From: Chitinophaga sp. MM2321
GTDB taxonomy: Bacteria; Bacteroidota; Bacteroidia; Chitinophagales; Chitinophagaceae
Direction of reading: 5' to 3'
Length of the DNA stretch: 64,000 nt
NCBI RefSeq assembly: GCF_964033635.1
Contig: NZ_OZ035533.1
Location: forward strand, 3,782,001 to 3,846,000
Part shown: positions 8,395 to 17,493 of the stretch, piece by piece
How positions within the stretch are numbered: position 1 is the first letter of the stretch
How the letters are laid out: each line of letters starts with the position of its first letter
Notes under the pieces: generated by a model
Database searches by the model: none
Told to the model about the DNA's origin: nothing
The model's input: only the letters and a program-made list of their open reading frames with translations
Translations under genes and position numbers: made by a program

Positions 8395-10014
8395 TTGAAA
8401 GTACGTATGCTTTTCACCCTCGCCGGCACATGGCTGCTGCAAGGCTTGCAGGCACAGGATTCAACAGCTATCAAAGCAATTAATGCCAACAGCCTTGCAG
8501 CGCATATCAGTATACTGGCATCGGATGCCTTTGAAGGACGCAAACCATTTACCAGTGGAGAAGACAGTGCTATTAAATATATCGCCACACAGTTTAAAAA
8601 AATGGGGCTGAAACCCGGTAATGGTGACAGCTATTTCCAGGAGGTGCCCATGGTAGCAATAAGTTCCAGGCCCACCGGTAAACTGGTGATCCGGGGCGCC
8701 AACGGCGAAGTAGCCTTGCAGTATCTCGACGATTACGTGGCGGGTACCCGCCGGGCACAGCCACAGGTAAGCGTTCCCTCTACCGGATTGGTATTTGCCG
8801 GCTACGGCATTGTGGCGCCTGAATATGGACGCAACGATTACGCCGGCCTTGATGTAAAAGGAAAAACAGTGATCGTCCTGATCAATGATCCCGGTTTTGC
8901 CGACAGCACCCTCTTCAAAGGCCGCGTCATGACCTACTACGGCCGCTGGACGTATAAATTTGAAGAGGCATCCCGTCAGGGTGCGACCGGTGTGATCATC
9001 ATCCATGAAACAGCGGCGGCCAGCTATCCCTGGAAAGTGGTGCGCAGCGGATGGTCCAATTCAAAACTGCAATTACAGACAGCCGATAATAATAAATCGC
9101 GCACTGCCTTCGAAGGCTGGATAACGCAGGAAGCCGCCAGGAAAATATTTGCGCTGGCAGGCGTATCACCTGATGTGATGCAACAGGCCAGGAATAAGGA
9201 TTTCAGGCCAATAGACCTGCATCTGCAAACATCTGTCGTTATCAATAATACCATCAAAAAATCTACCTCTCATAATGTGCTGGCGATATTACCTGGTGCC
9301 GGTCGTCCGCAGGAATGTGTGGTATATTCGGCGCATTGGGATCATTTTGGTATAGGCGAGCCCGTTAAGGGTGATTCCATATATAATGGTGCGGTAGATA
9401 ATGCTACCGGCACGGCAGGTCTGCTGGAACTGGCGGCGGCTTTTACCAGTCTGCCGCAAAAGCCGCTGCGGTCTATTCTGTTCTTATCCGTTACCGGTGA
9501 AGAACAAGGCCTGCTGGGCTCTGAATATTATGTGAATCACCCCGTATTTTCAGCAGCGAAAACAGTGGCGGATATAAACCTGGATGTACTGAATACTTTT
9601 GGCCGTACCAGGGATGTTACGGTTATCGGCTACGGACAATCAGCACTGGATGAATATGCGCAGCGCGCTGCTGCCAGGCAGGGGCGGATCACCGTACCGG
9701 AGGCTAACCCCGAAGGTGGCTGGTTTTTCCGTTCAGACCATTTCAACTTTGCCAAGAAGGGGATTCCCGGCCTGTATATTGGCCCCGGTACAGATGCTAT
9801 TGGTCATGAACCGGGATGGGGTAAAGAACAGATTGCAGCGTACAACCGTTTACGTTATCACTCCCCGGCGGATGAATTTGATCCGGCCACCTGGATAATG
9901 GATGGCATGGTAGAAGATATCCGCCTGTTGTTTGATGCAGGCTATACCCTCAGCAATGAAAGCACCTTCCCCCAATGGAAGAACGGATCGGAGTTTAAGG
10001 CTTACAGGAAATAA
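8395..10014 (+). CDS. Exported M28-family zinc aminopeptidase
   Basis: A 539-residue secreted metallopeptidase. A signal peptide (LFTLAGTWLLQGLQAQ) is followed by a protease-associated (PA) domain (about residues 95-240) and an M28 catalytic domain. The zinc/catalytic residues are visible: YSAHWDHFG (His), GAVDNATGTAGLLELA (bridging Asp), VTGEEQGLLGS (Glu-Glu), NLDVLN (Asp) and RSDHFNF (His). The start is probably TTG at 8395, because it adds the positively charged MKVRM n-region; the ATG at 8407 would leave none. It is likely cotranscribed with the MtfA-like gene 20 bp downstream. Confidence 0.92.
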   Translation: MKVRMLFTLAGTWLLQGLQAQDSTAIKAINANSLAAHISILASDAFEGRKPFTSGEDSAIKYIATQFKKMGLKPGNGDSYFQEVPMVAISSRPTGKLVIRGANGEVALQYLDDYVAGTRRAQPQVSVPSTGLVFAGYGIVAPEYGRNDYAGLDVKGKTVIVLINDPGFADSTLFKGRVMTYYGRWTYKFEEASRQGATGVIIIHETAAASYPWKVVRSGWSNSKLQLQTADNNKSRTAFEGWITQEAARKIFALAGVSPDVMQQARNKDFRPIDLHLQTSVVINNTIKKSTSHNVLAILPGAGRPQECVVYSAHWDHFGIGEPVKGDSIYNGAVDNATGTAGLLELAAAFTSLPQKPLRSILFLSVTGEEQGLLGSEYYVNHPVFSAAKTVADINLDVLNTFGRTRDVTVIGYGQSALDEYAQRAAARQGRITVPEANPEGGWFFRSDHFNFAKKGIPGLYIGPGTDAIGHEPGWGKEQIAAYNRLRYHSPADEFDPATWIMDGMVEDIRLLFDAGYTLSNESTFPQWKNGSEFKAYRK

Positions 10015-10034
10015 TTTATAAATAAGATAAGCAG

Positions 10035-10811
10035 ATGGTTTTATTCGGATTAATATTAATGGGGTTGATTCTCTTCCTGTATTTCAAGAACATCTTTAAC
10101 CGGAGGAAGTTAAAAAAAGTGTCCGTTCCTGAAGACTACAGGAACCTGTTGCAAACACATGTAAGATACTATCAGCAATTAACGGAGACGGATAAACTCC
10201 GCTTTGAAGATAAGGTGCAACGCTTCCTGAAAAGAACACATATTGAAGGCATCGGCACGGCTGTAGAACCGCTTGACCGCGTGTTGGTAGCCGCCAGTGC
10301 CATTATTCCCATCTTTGGATTTAAAGACTGGGAATACTTCAATCTTACCAACGTAATCCTGTACCCCGACACCTTTGATGAGTCTTACCAGTTTGAAGGT
10401 AACCGGCGTAATATACTGGGGATGGTAGGCAGCGGACCATTAAACGGACAGATGATCCTGTCGCGCTCCGCGCTGCGGGATGGCTTCTCTAACATCACCG
10501 ACAAAAGTAATACAGCGATCCATGAATTTGTGCATCTGCTGGATAAAACCGATGGTGCGATAGATGGCCTGCCGACCAAGCTGCTGGAACATAGCTACAG
10601 CATTCCCTGGATGAAACTCGTACACCAGACCATTCATGATATGTCTGAAGGACGTACAGACATTAATCCTTACGGCGCCATTAATGAAGGAGAATTCTTT
10701 GCGGTAATTTCGGAGTACTTCTTTGAGCGCCCGGATTTACTGGCAGAACAACATCCGGACCTGTATGCAATGCTGACGAGGATATTTCAGCAAGACCCAT
10801 TAAAAATTTAG
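10035..10811 (+). CDS. MtfA-like (M90) zinc metallopeptidase
   Basis: A 258-residue protein with one N-terminal membrane anchor (residues 2-18) and an MtfA-type peptidase domain. The gluzincin motif HEFVHLLDKTDG (near residue 164) and a downstream glutamate in NEGEFFAVISEYFFERP (near 218) are the expected zinc ligands. In E. coli, MtfA titrates the repressor Mlc and has aminopeptidase activity; Bacteroidota homologs are uncharacterised. It follows the M28 peptidase by 20 bp. Its TAG stop (10809-10811) lies inside the left arm of the large palindrome that starts at 10803. Confidence 0.87.
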   Translation: MVLFGLILMGLILFLYFKNIFNRRKLKKVSVPEDYRNLLQTHVRYYQQLTETDKLRFEDKVQRFLKRTHIEGIGTAVEPLDRVLVAASAIIPIFGFKDWEYFNLTNVILYPDTFDESYQFEGNRRNILGMVGSGPLNGQMILSRSALRDGFSNITDKSNTAIHEFVHLLDKTDGAIDGLPTKLLEHSYSIPWMKLVHQTIHDMSEGRTDINPYGAINEGEFFAVISEYFFERPDLLAEQHPDLYAMLTRIFQQDPLKI

Positions 10812-10922
10812 GGATTTTTTGATTTACGAATTTAGGGATTTGAAATGCAGCGAAGATTACAATATCTGTCTTCGCTGCATTTCAAATCCCTAAATTCGTA
10901 AATCAAAAAATCCCTAAATTTT
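10803..10922. repeat. Large palindromic element, copy A
   Basis: A perfect inverted repeat with 54 bp arms (10803-10856 and 10869-10922) and a 12 nt loop. Each arm holds two ATTTAGGGATTT units 24 bp apart and ends at the loop with AAATGCAGCGAAGA. The arms are nearly identical to copy C (25820-25935). The element spans the whole gap between two convergent genes. It contains the TAG stop of the MtfA-like gene, and its outer edge overlaps the TAA stop of the HEAT-DUF1080 gene. It could act as a bidirectional terminator and mRNA 3'-end stabiliser. Confidence 0.95.
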
Positions 10923-13900
10923 ATAATTCTTTTATCCTGATATTCTTGAAGCGCACAATAGCACCATGTCCGAGGAAGCCGATATGGCCGGTGTCTCTTT
11001 TCAGACCTGGGTGTTTTTTATGATCAAGCGTACCGTTTTTACGGGCTTCCGCAATGTCTCCATCGAGGATCACGGTGCCGTTCAGGATTACTTTGATATG
11101 TGTACCATTCACGATAGCTTCTTCATAGTTCCACTCTCCTACTGGTTTCAGGTAACCGCGTTTGGCAGGAATTACGCCATAAACAGAACCATGGTACTGG
11201 TATACGTGGAGATCCTTGTAGATATCCGCTTCGTTGTCCAGTATCTGTAGTTCCATGCCTTCGTAAGCCGCATCTCCTTCGAGCGGAGCACGTATACCCA
11301 AACCGTTGTTAGCGCCTGGAGTAAGCAGGAATTCAAAACGGAAAGAGAAGTTACCGTATTCCTTTTTCGTAAAGAGGTTACCCTTTCCGCCATTATTAGG
11401 ATAGATCACCATGTCACCGTTTTCAATCACATAATTCTGGGTATTGCCTGTCCACTCGTGCATGTTGGTACCATCAAACAGGATTTTGAACCCTTCTTTC
11501 TTTTCAGCATCGCTTAAAGTGAAAGGGACAGGACGGGGTATTTCCTTGATGTACAAATCACGATAGGCGATGTAAGTACCATGCGCCTGCAGTTCGATCT
11601 GCTCTTCAGGGAAGATAGGAAGGCCACGATCCCAGAAGTTCTCGAGGATAGTATTGTCTGTTACCAATACACCGTTGAGGTATACGGTAACGCGATCACC
11701 TTTCATGATAATGCGGAAGTGGTTCCATTCGCCGATAGCATTGTCCGCCAGTTTGAGGGGTTTGCTTTCGTTCTGCTGGTTGTTGTATAACCCACCGGAG
11801 CCTACCTGTGCACCAACATCAGTGCGGGAAGTATCCCAGATCTGTACCTGTGGGGTACCACGGAGGTAAATACCGGCATCTCCCTGAGCTGTGATCTTCC
11901 AATCTACCAGCATTTCAAAATCACCATATTTTTTTTCTGTGCAGAGGTTATTTCCTTTGCCGTTGAATACCAGCAAACCGTCTTTTACGGACCAACCTTT
12001 GTGCATTTCATCATCCGCTTTCTGCTGTGCTTTCGCCAGTGTTTTCGCGTCCATTTTGTTGCGGGCTACCGGATTTTCCACGAGACCTTTCCAGCCGTTC
12101 AGGTTCTGACCATTGAACATCGGTACATAACCATCACCGGCAGGCATTTCAGCGAGGTACTTACGGATAGACTGACGCTGATAATCAGCATCACCACCTC
12201 TCAATACCTGGCTGGTTTTATCCAGCAGCTGACGAACTTTAGCGCCGTTGTAGGTAGTATCGGCGAGGGCAATATTCAACACCGCGTGGGCAGCTTCCTG
12301 CTGTACGGCAGCATTGTCAATATAGTTACCGGCAAAGAAGAGGGCCGGTAATGTTTTGCAGTTTCCCACCCCTTTCAGGATGCTTTTCTGCAATGGATTG
12401 GTGGTAGCCAGTTCCATCGCATTACGGAACATCAGCAATTGCTGATCTGCAGGATAGCCTGATCTTTTTGCAAGGGCTATATAACCTGTGAGTGCTTCCT
12501 CACGGTATGCACCGTTGGCAGCATCCCGGGCAATCTTTAATAAGGCAGGTGCAGCACCGGCATCTTTCCATCCGGAGAGAGCAGTTAATGCTGCTTTCTT
12601 CGTTTGTGCATCGCCGTTAGCAAAAGCCGCTTCCACCGGTTTCAGTGCAGATGGATCGCCGATACCAGCCAATACTACGAGGTAACGGGATTGTTTATCG
12701 CCGGATACCTGTTTCATATGAGTGGAAACATCATTGCTGGTAGCGCCTGCGTTGATCAGCGCAGCCTGGATATTCTGAATATCATCGGCAGTGGTAGCGT
12801 TGTTCAGCAGGGCAAACAAAGCAGACAGGTTGTCTTTGCCGGATACATCTTTTAATGCATCTATAGCAGCTGTACGTACTGCTGCATCTGTACTGCCGGC
12901 TAAAGCCAGTACATCGCTTACGCTGCTATCAGCCTTTCGGGCAGACAAAACACCCAGCAGTGCAGCTTGTGCAGCAGCAGGCATACCTGTCAGGGCAGCG
13001 CCGGATTGTTGCGCAACTTCCTTACCCGGCATAATAAGCAGGGCTTGTTTTACCGCGGAGATATCAGTAGCACTACCACTTTTCATGATCGCCAATAATG
13101 TCGGTAAAGTAGCAACACCGCCGCTTTTAGCAGTAGCTGCAATAGCAGCCGCTCTTACCGGTTCGCTTTTGCTTTTCAGCAATGCCTGTATCGCAGGCAG
13201 CGCAGCCGCTACCTTGTTGTCTCCCAACATACCGATGATGGCCGCTTTCGTACCATCGTTGGATTTTTTCAGGAGGCTCAACCAGGTGGACGCACTGTTT
13301 GCGGCACCAGGACCGGCAAACTTCAGCGCAGCATCGCGATACTCATCGTTCTTGCTGGCTACAGCCTGGCTTACCGCAGACATACTTTTTGCGGGATCGA
13401 TGTCTGACAATAGTTTAAGACCGGCAGTGCGGGTGTGTACCTGTGCGTCTGTTTTGCATTCTTTTACCAGTGCTTCTGCTATTTTCCATGCAGCAGCTTT
13501 GTTGCCATTGGCAGCCAGCTGACCGGCATAGTAGAGATAAGCGGAAGTGGCATCTGTTACATCATAAATATAACCTGCTTTGGCAGCAGCATTTTTCATG
13601 ACAGTAATACTAGCCGGATCGGCAATATGTGCGAGGGCATACAGGGATACCTTAGCGAGCTTTTTATCTTCATTGGTAGCTAGTGGTGTGATAGCTGATA
13701 CCGCGTTGCGGCTGGCAGCATCCCCCAGTGCTTCCACCAGTGTAATGCGGTTATTACCGGAAGCAGCTGCCAACGCCTGTAACAAAGCCTCTTGTGCAGC
13801 AGGTGTGTTGATCTTTACCAGGGCGCGTGCAGCGGGGTCGCAGAAGCGGTCGGCTGCCAGCAAAGGCTGCAGCGTACTTACGGCATCATTGGTACCTACT

Positions 13901-14292
13901 GTTTGCAGCTGGGTGATCAGAAACACTTTATTTTCCGGGTCAGCAGTTTTGGGGATTACCTTGCAAAGCGCATTTACTGCCTGTTTGCGGAGAGCTTCCT
14001 TACCTGGTTGGGTAACATAAAATGCATAGCCTGCCAGTGCGTACTGGAGCTGTGTGTTATCGCCTTTTCCAGGTGCTGCCAGCATACCGGCAATAGCCGC
14101 TACACCGTCTTCTCCCAGGGAAGCAATGGCATTCATATGGGTATTAAACTGTGCTTTGTCCGGTGATGGCAACAATGCCAGCACATCGGCAACTTTTGTA
14201 TTAAAAGCACGCTGATCTGATGGCCCCTGTGCGGACGCCAGGCTACTCCAGCCAACCAGCAATGCAATGAGTAAGTGTAATATCTTTTTCAT
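10921..14292 (-). CDS. Exported HEAT-repeat protein with tandem DUF1080 domains
   Basis: An 1123-residue exported protein. The signal peptide is MKKILHLLIALLVGWSSLASA. Residues ~30-690 are alanine-rich helical HEAT-like repeats, and two DUF1080 / 3-keto-disaccharide hydrolase domains (jelly-roll fold) begin near residue 720 (MFNGQNLNGWKG) and residue 935 (ILFDGTNMHEWTGN). DUF1080 enzymes are associated with cleavage of glycosides oxidised at C3, working with Gfo/Idh/MocA oxidoreductases. Such a gene lies 35 bp upstream in the same operon. The HEAT array may scaffold partners in the periplasm. The role of the N-terminal part is inference. Confidence 0.87.
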   Translation of the reverse strand: MKKILHLLIALLVGWSSLASAQGPSDQRAFNTKVADVLALLPSPDKAQFNTHMNAIASLGEDGVAAIAGMLAAPGKGDNTQLQYALAGYAFYVTQPGKEALRKQAVNALCKVIPKTADPENKVFLITQLQTVGTNDAVSTLQPLLAADRFCDPAARALVKINTPAAQEALLQALAAASGNNRITLVEALGDAASRNAVSAITPLATNEDKKLAKVSLYALAHIADPASITVMKNAAAKAGYIYDVTDATSAYLYYAGQLAANGNKAAAWKIAEALVKECKTDAQVHTRTAGLKLLSDIDPAKSMSAVSQAVASKNDEYRDAALKFAGPGAANSASTWLSLLKKSNDGTKAAIIGMLGDNKVAAALPAIQALLKSKSEPVRAAAIAATAKSGGVATLPTLLAIMKSGSATDISAVKQALLIMPGKEVAQQSGAALTGMPAAAQAALLGVLSARKADSSVSDVLALAGSTDAAVRTAAIDALKDVSGKDNLSALFALLNNATTADDIQNIQAALINAGATSNDVSTHMKQVSGDKQSRYLVVLAGIGDPSALKPVEAAFANGDAQTKKAALTALSGWKDAGAAPALLKIARDAANGAYREEALTGYIALAKRSGYPADQQLLMFRNAMELATTNPLQKSILKGVGNCKTLPALFFAGNYIDNAAVQQEAAHAVLNIALADTTYNGAKVRQLLDKTSQVLRGGDADYQRQSIRKYLAEMPAGDGYVPMFNGQNLNGWKGLVENPVARNKMDAKTLAKAQQKADDEMHKGWSVKDGLLVFNGKGNNLCTEKKYGDFEMLVDWKITAQGDAGIYLRGTPQVQIWDTSRTDVGAQVGSGGLYNNQQNESKPLKLADNAIGEWNHFRIIMKGDRVTVYLNGVLVTDNTILENFWDRGLPIFPEEQIELQAHGTYIAYRDLYIKEIPRPVPFTLSDAEKKEGFKILFDGTNMHEWTGNTQNYVIENGDMVIYPNNGGKGNLFTKKEYGNFSFRFEFLLTPGANNGLGIRAPLEGDAAYEGMELQILDNEADIYKDLHVYQYHGSVYGVIPAKRGYLKPVGEWNYEEAIVNGTHIKVILNGTVILDGDIAEARKNGTLDHKKHPGLKRDTGHIGFLGHGAIVRFKNIRIKEL

Positions 14293-14327
14293 AATTCAGT
14301 TACTTGAGTGTTCTGATTACAGCTGGA

Positions 14328-15599
14328 TTAAATTGTCCACGGACCTCTCATCGGCTGAAAGATCAGGCTGTTGGCACCTGCATCATCGATGAATTCCTGT
14401 TTTACCGGGTCAAATTTCAGAGAGCGGTTCAGGCGCAAAGCGACCTTACCCAGGTTGACGAGGGTGCAGGAACGGTGACCATTTTCTTCGTTGAGTGCAA
14501 ATTTTCTGCGGTTCTTAACGGCATCCACAAAATCGGTTTGTTGTGGTGCGGGGTCAGGGAAGGAAGCCAGTTTCTTTTCCAGATCCGGAATGTCGGAACG
14601 GAAACCGGGGTATAGTTTACCGTTAGGTCCTTCTATATAAGCAGCTTTCTCATCAGTACCTTCACCATCCAGGATGATCTGGCAGCCATCGGCGTAGGTG
14701 TAGGTGATCCTTCTCCAGGTGCCTACGGCATCAGGATGTTGCTGTGGTGCATCCACTTCAACGCTTACGGGGCTGGTATTATCTTTACCCAGGAAGTACT
14801 GAACAGGGTCCATGTAATGCTGACCCATATCGCCTAATCCACCACCATCATAATCCCAGTAGCCACGGAAGGTCTGGTGTACGCGATGCGGGTTGTAAGG
14901 GCGGTATGGTGCGGGTCCCAGCCACATATCATAGTCCAGTTCTTTAGGTACGGGCATGGTTTCCATGTTGGTTTTGCCTACCCAGTAAAATTTCCAGTCG
15001 AACCCGGTATGTTTGCTGATGGTTACTTTCAGCGGCCATCCTAGGAGTCCGCTTTCTACCAGTTTTTTGATGGGTTTCACGGTAGTGCCCATTCCATAGA
15101 AGTTATCTTCAAAACGGAACCAGGTATTGAGGCGGAAAATACGTCCATGCTGCTGCACCGCTTCCACGAGGCGTTTGCCTTCTCCGATGGTGGCGGTCAT
15201 TGGTTTCTCGCACCATACATCTTTACCGGCACGCGCTGCATCGGCAGCAATAATACCGTGCCAGTGCGGTGGAGTAGCTATGTGTACAATATCAACTTCC
15301 GGTAAGGTGATCACCTCGCGGTAGTCGGAGAATGTTTTCACACCATTATCTTTCAACTGGTCCATGGCCAGTGTCAGATGACTGCGGTCTACATCGCAGA
15401 TAGCTACCACACGGGTGCCTGCATAGCCGAAGTGACCACGTCCCATGCCCCCTGTTCCAATCACCGCTTTGGTGAGCTGATCGCTTGGGGCCAGGTAACC
15501 GCGTCCCAGTACATGCCGGGGTACAATAGTGAAAGCAGCTAGCGCACCCAGGGAATTTCTGAGAAACGCCCGCCTCGAATCGCTGTTTTGTTTTGCCAT
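14328..15599 (-). CDS. TAT-exported Gfo/Idh/MocA-family oxidoreductase
   Basis: A 423-residue NAD(P)-dependent sugar oxidoreductase family member. The N-terminus has a twin-arginine signal (SRRAFLRNSLGALAA), so it is probably folded with its cofactor and moved to the periplasm. A Rossmann motif AVIGTGGMGRGHFG lies near residue 44 and the conserved EKP (DVWCEKPMTA) near 135. The ATG at 15599 (MAKQNSDSRRAF) is chosen because upstream codons encode no plausible protein. It forms an operon with the HEAT-DUF1080 gene (35 bp gap), which fits oxidation of sugars to 3-keto forms before cleavage; the substrate is unknown. Confidence 0.9.
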   Translation of the reverse strand: MAKQNSDSRRAFLRNSLGALAAFTIVPRHVLGRGYLAPSDQLTKAVIGTGGMGRGHFGYAGTRVVAICDVDRSHLTLAMDQLKDNGVKTFSDYREVITLPEVDIVHIATPPHWHGIIAADAARAGKDVWCEKPMTATIGEGKRLVEAVQQHGRIFRLNTWFRFEDNFYGMGTTVKPIKKLVESGLLGWPLKVTISKHTGFDWKFYWVGKTNMETMPVPKELDYDMWLGPAPYRPYNPHRVHQTFRGYWDYDGGGLGDMGQHYMDPVQYFLGKDNTSPVSVEVDAPQQHPDAVGTWRRITYTYADGCQIILDGEGTDEKAAYIEGPNGKLYPGFRSDIPDLEKKLASFPDPAPQQTDFVDAVKNRRKFALNEENGHRSCTLVNLGKVALRLNRSLKFDPVKQEFIDDAGANSLIFQPMRGPWTI

Positions 15600-15781
15600 A
15601 TTAATATTTGATTGAATTCGTATATAGATCCACGTTAGTTCACTGCGTAATAATGTAATAAGATAAATGTAATGAGATATGCAAATTAGATTCGGGTAGA
15701 TGATACGGCAAGATAAAAAGCGGATGGTTGATATGCAAGTAGAGGGTAAAAAAATAGTGATAAACGGCAAAATATTTTGAG

Positions 15782-15887
15782 ATTTGGGTATTTTGAGATT
15801 TAGATATTTAAAATGCAGCGAAGACCTATACGGTCATCTTCGCAGCATTTTAAATATCTGAATAACTAAATCTCAAAATACCTAAAT
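15782..15887. repeat. Large palindromic element, copy B (diverged)
   Basis: An imperfect inverted repeat: left arm 15782-15824, 12 nt loop 15825-15836, right arm 15837-15887. The right arm carries about 8 extra bases. The loop-proximal core (AAAATGCAGCGAAGA, one mismatch between arms) is shared with copies A and C, while the outer part uses ATTTGGGTATTTTGAG-type units. It lies between two minus-strand genes, after the ROK kinase, and supplies that gene's TAG stop (15882-15884). It would therefore separate the kinase from the downstream Gfo/Idh operon. Confidence 0.85.
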
Positions 15888-16748
15888 ATTCCAGATGCTT
15901 GCTGCGCCGAGTATAGCTGCTTCTTCACCCAGGGAGGCGACGCAGAGCGGGAGGTGGATATTATTCTTTTCAAGTTCCAGGGTTACAGCGGGCAAAAAAA
16001 GTGGGGATGCATTGGCGATGTTGCCACCGATGACGATTACCTCCGGCGATTCAGCCTGGATGAAAGAGAGCAGGAAAGTGGCAAGGTTATGTGCAAACTC
16101 GTTGAATATGTCCTGTACCCTGCTGTCTGTTCGCAGGCGGGCAGTCAGGGCTTTTACATCTGCCACTGATTCTCCGCTGAGTTCATGATATCTTTTTATA
16201 AACCAGCGGGTAGACAGATAGTCTTCCGCCATACTGTCCAGAAAGGGGGTACACCAGCGGTCAGCATCTTTGGCTATGCCGCCGTGGTAAGCGGCAGAAC
16301 CCAGGCCCGTGCCCAGTGTAAGACCAATCACATGCTGGTAGTTCCGGCCTGCACCACTAAAAATCTCACCCTGCAAAAAGCAACCGGCGTCGTTGATAAA
16401 GCGGATCTGTGATGGGGGTATGCCCAGCTTTTCTGCCAGCAGTGTCTTTACATTTAGCTGGTACAGCGCATCATATTTATGCTGGCCATTCATCAGGCTG
16501 ATCCCCTGTTCATAATCAAAAGGACCAGGCATGCCGATACCGATGTACCTGGCAGCTACCGGCACCTCTCTGAAAGCTTCATTGATTACTGCCGCCCAGG
16601 CAGCTATAATTTCCGATGCTGTTCCCTGTGAATTAATACGGGTGCGATTCCAGGAACCGGTTTCGATTGTTCTAGTTTCCAGGTTCACCAGTGCCGCTGT
16701 GATATGGGATCCTCCTATATCAATTCCTAAAGCCGTGGAACTTTTCAT
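15882..16748 (-). CDS. ROK-family sugar kinase-like protein
   Basis: A 288-residue cytoplasmic protein with the ROK/ASKHA fold. The phosphate-1 motif GIDIGGSHITAALV is at residues 8-21, IGMPGPFDYEQG near 92, NDAGCF near 134 and the adenosine-type GLTLGTGLGSA near 143. The usual ROK zinc motif CxCGxxGCxE is absent, its place taken by a WCTPFLDSMAEDYLS segment. That leaves glucokinase/N-acylhexosamine kinase-like function likely but not certain. A promoter with two LacI-type operators lies upstream, and the TAG stop is provided by palindrome copy B. Confidence 0.85.
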   Translation of the reverse strand: MKSSTALGIDIGGSHITAALVNLETRTIETGSWNRTRINSQGTASEIIAAWAAVINEAFREVPVAARYIGIGMPGPFDYEQGISLMNGQHKYDALYQLNVKTLLAEKLGIPPSQIRFINDAGCFLQGEIFSGAGRNYQHVIGLTLGTGLGSAAYHGGIAKDADRWCTPFLDSMAEDYLSTRWFIKRYHELSGESVADVKALTARLRTDSRVQDIFNEFAHNLATFLLSFIQAESPEVIVIGGNIANASPLFLPAVTLELEKNNIHLPLCVASLGEEAAILGAASIWNI

Positions 16749-16771
16749 AAATGATAAATAGACATTTTAAG

Positions 16772-16840
16772 GCTAAATCGTTTTAGCTTCGACAAATCTA
16801 AAGATTGTTTGGTTGACAAAGATAAATAAATCGTTTTAGC
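16772..16840 (-). promoter_or_regulatory. ROK kinase promoter with two LacI-type operators
   Basis: GCTAAATCGTTTTAGC (16772-16787) is a dyad with a central CG, typical of LacI/GalR operators. A second copy, AATAAATCGTTTTAGC, is at 16825-16840. The centres are 53 bp apart, about five helical turns, so both face the same side of the DNA. Between them on the minus strand are TTG (16817-16819), 16 nt, and a perfect TAGATTTG -7 box (16793-16800). One operator would cover the transcription start and the other the region above -33, an arrangement suited to repression or looping. No LacI gene is in the window. Confidence 0.6.
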
Positions 16841-16923
16841 GAGATAAAAAAGAAATAATGTGGGGACAATATAGTTTCTTTTTTGAAAAATAGGGAAGGA
16901 AAAGAAAGAATTATCATTATGGA

Positions 16924-16960
16924 AGAGCCCCCTCAGACCGGGAAGCCAGGAAAGGGCTCT
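16924..16960 (-). terminator. Weak terminator after the DoxX gene
   Basis: AGAGCCC (16924-16930) and GGGCTCT (16954-16960) form a 7 bp stem with a 23 nt, partly paired loop, six bases past the DoxX stop codon. The T-run downstream on the minus strand is poor, so efficiency is doubtful. The rest of 16841-16966 is AT-rich with no gene. Confidence 0.35.
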
Positions 16961-16966
16961 CTCTTT

Positions 16967-17356
16967 TTACTTCTTTCTGTTATCAATACTATACGGCCCA
17001 GCCCCGAAATAAGCGATCAGTAGAGCCCCTCCCAGCATGGAGATATTTTTCATAAAAAAAGCCATCTGCATTTGTGCAGCCATCGGATCCTTTATTGCCC
17101 AGAAATTGTGCATAAAAAATGTTACCGGAATCAGGAAGATCACCAGCAACCAGGCGCCATAATGTGCTTTAAAGCCCAGGAGTACACTCAGGCCGCCTAC
17201 CATAGCCAACAGGCCTGCAAAAGGTACCATAAAGCCAGCGGCTGGTACACCGGAAGCGGCGGCATAATCAGCGCCGGTACCACCCAGGTGGTTTAGTCCC
17301 GACATAATGAAGATAAGGGCGTAAAGTATCCGGCCCAGTAGTGCAACGATTTTCAT
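16967..17356 (-). CDS. DoxX-family membrane protein
   Basis: A 129-residue inner-membrane protein with four predicted helices. The start MKIVALLGRILYALIFIMSG, the GxPxAGFMVPFAG segment and the ending ALLIAYFGAGPYSIDNRKK match the DoxX/SURF4-like family. DoxX relatives take part in quinone/thiol redox processes, but the role of this one is unknown. It is divergent from the HxlR regulator gene (137 bp apart), and a dyad overlaps its -7 box, so regulation by that HxlR protein is plausible. Confidence 0.87.
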   Translation of the reverse strand: MKIVALLGRILYALIFIMSGLNHLGGTGADYAAASGVPAAGFMVPFAGLLAMVGGLSVLLGFKAHYGAWLLVIFLIPVTFFMHNFWAIKDPMAAQMQMAFFMKNISMLGGALLIAYFGAGPYSIDNRKK

Positions 17357-17372
17357 GGTTAATAGTGTTTTA

Positions 17373-17393
17373 TAGCTTACAAACGTATAGCTA
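17373..17393 (-). promoter_or_regulatory. DoxX promoter with dyad, possible HxlR site
   Basis: TAGCT-N11-AGCTA (17373-17393) is centred on a perfect minus-strand -7 box TACGTTTG (17380-17387). Binding here would block the DoxX promoter. The neighbouring divergent HxlR gene is the natural candidate regulator. The arms are only 5 bp, so this is tentative. Confidence 0.35.
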
Positions 17394-17493
17394 ATAAAGA
17401 AGGTTTAATATAGAGTTACCGGGAGTATAGCAGTATCCTGCAAGATAGCGCGGGGCAATTCGTTATCTTTACAGGGAAGGTTAAAAAGAGGCT

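Noticed and set aside
12791..13522. 243-codon plus-strand reading frame
   Set aside because: It lies antisense to the HEAT region of the DUF1080 gene; its Ala/Ser-rich sequence mirrors the repetitive alanine codons and shows no domain.
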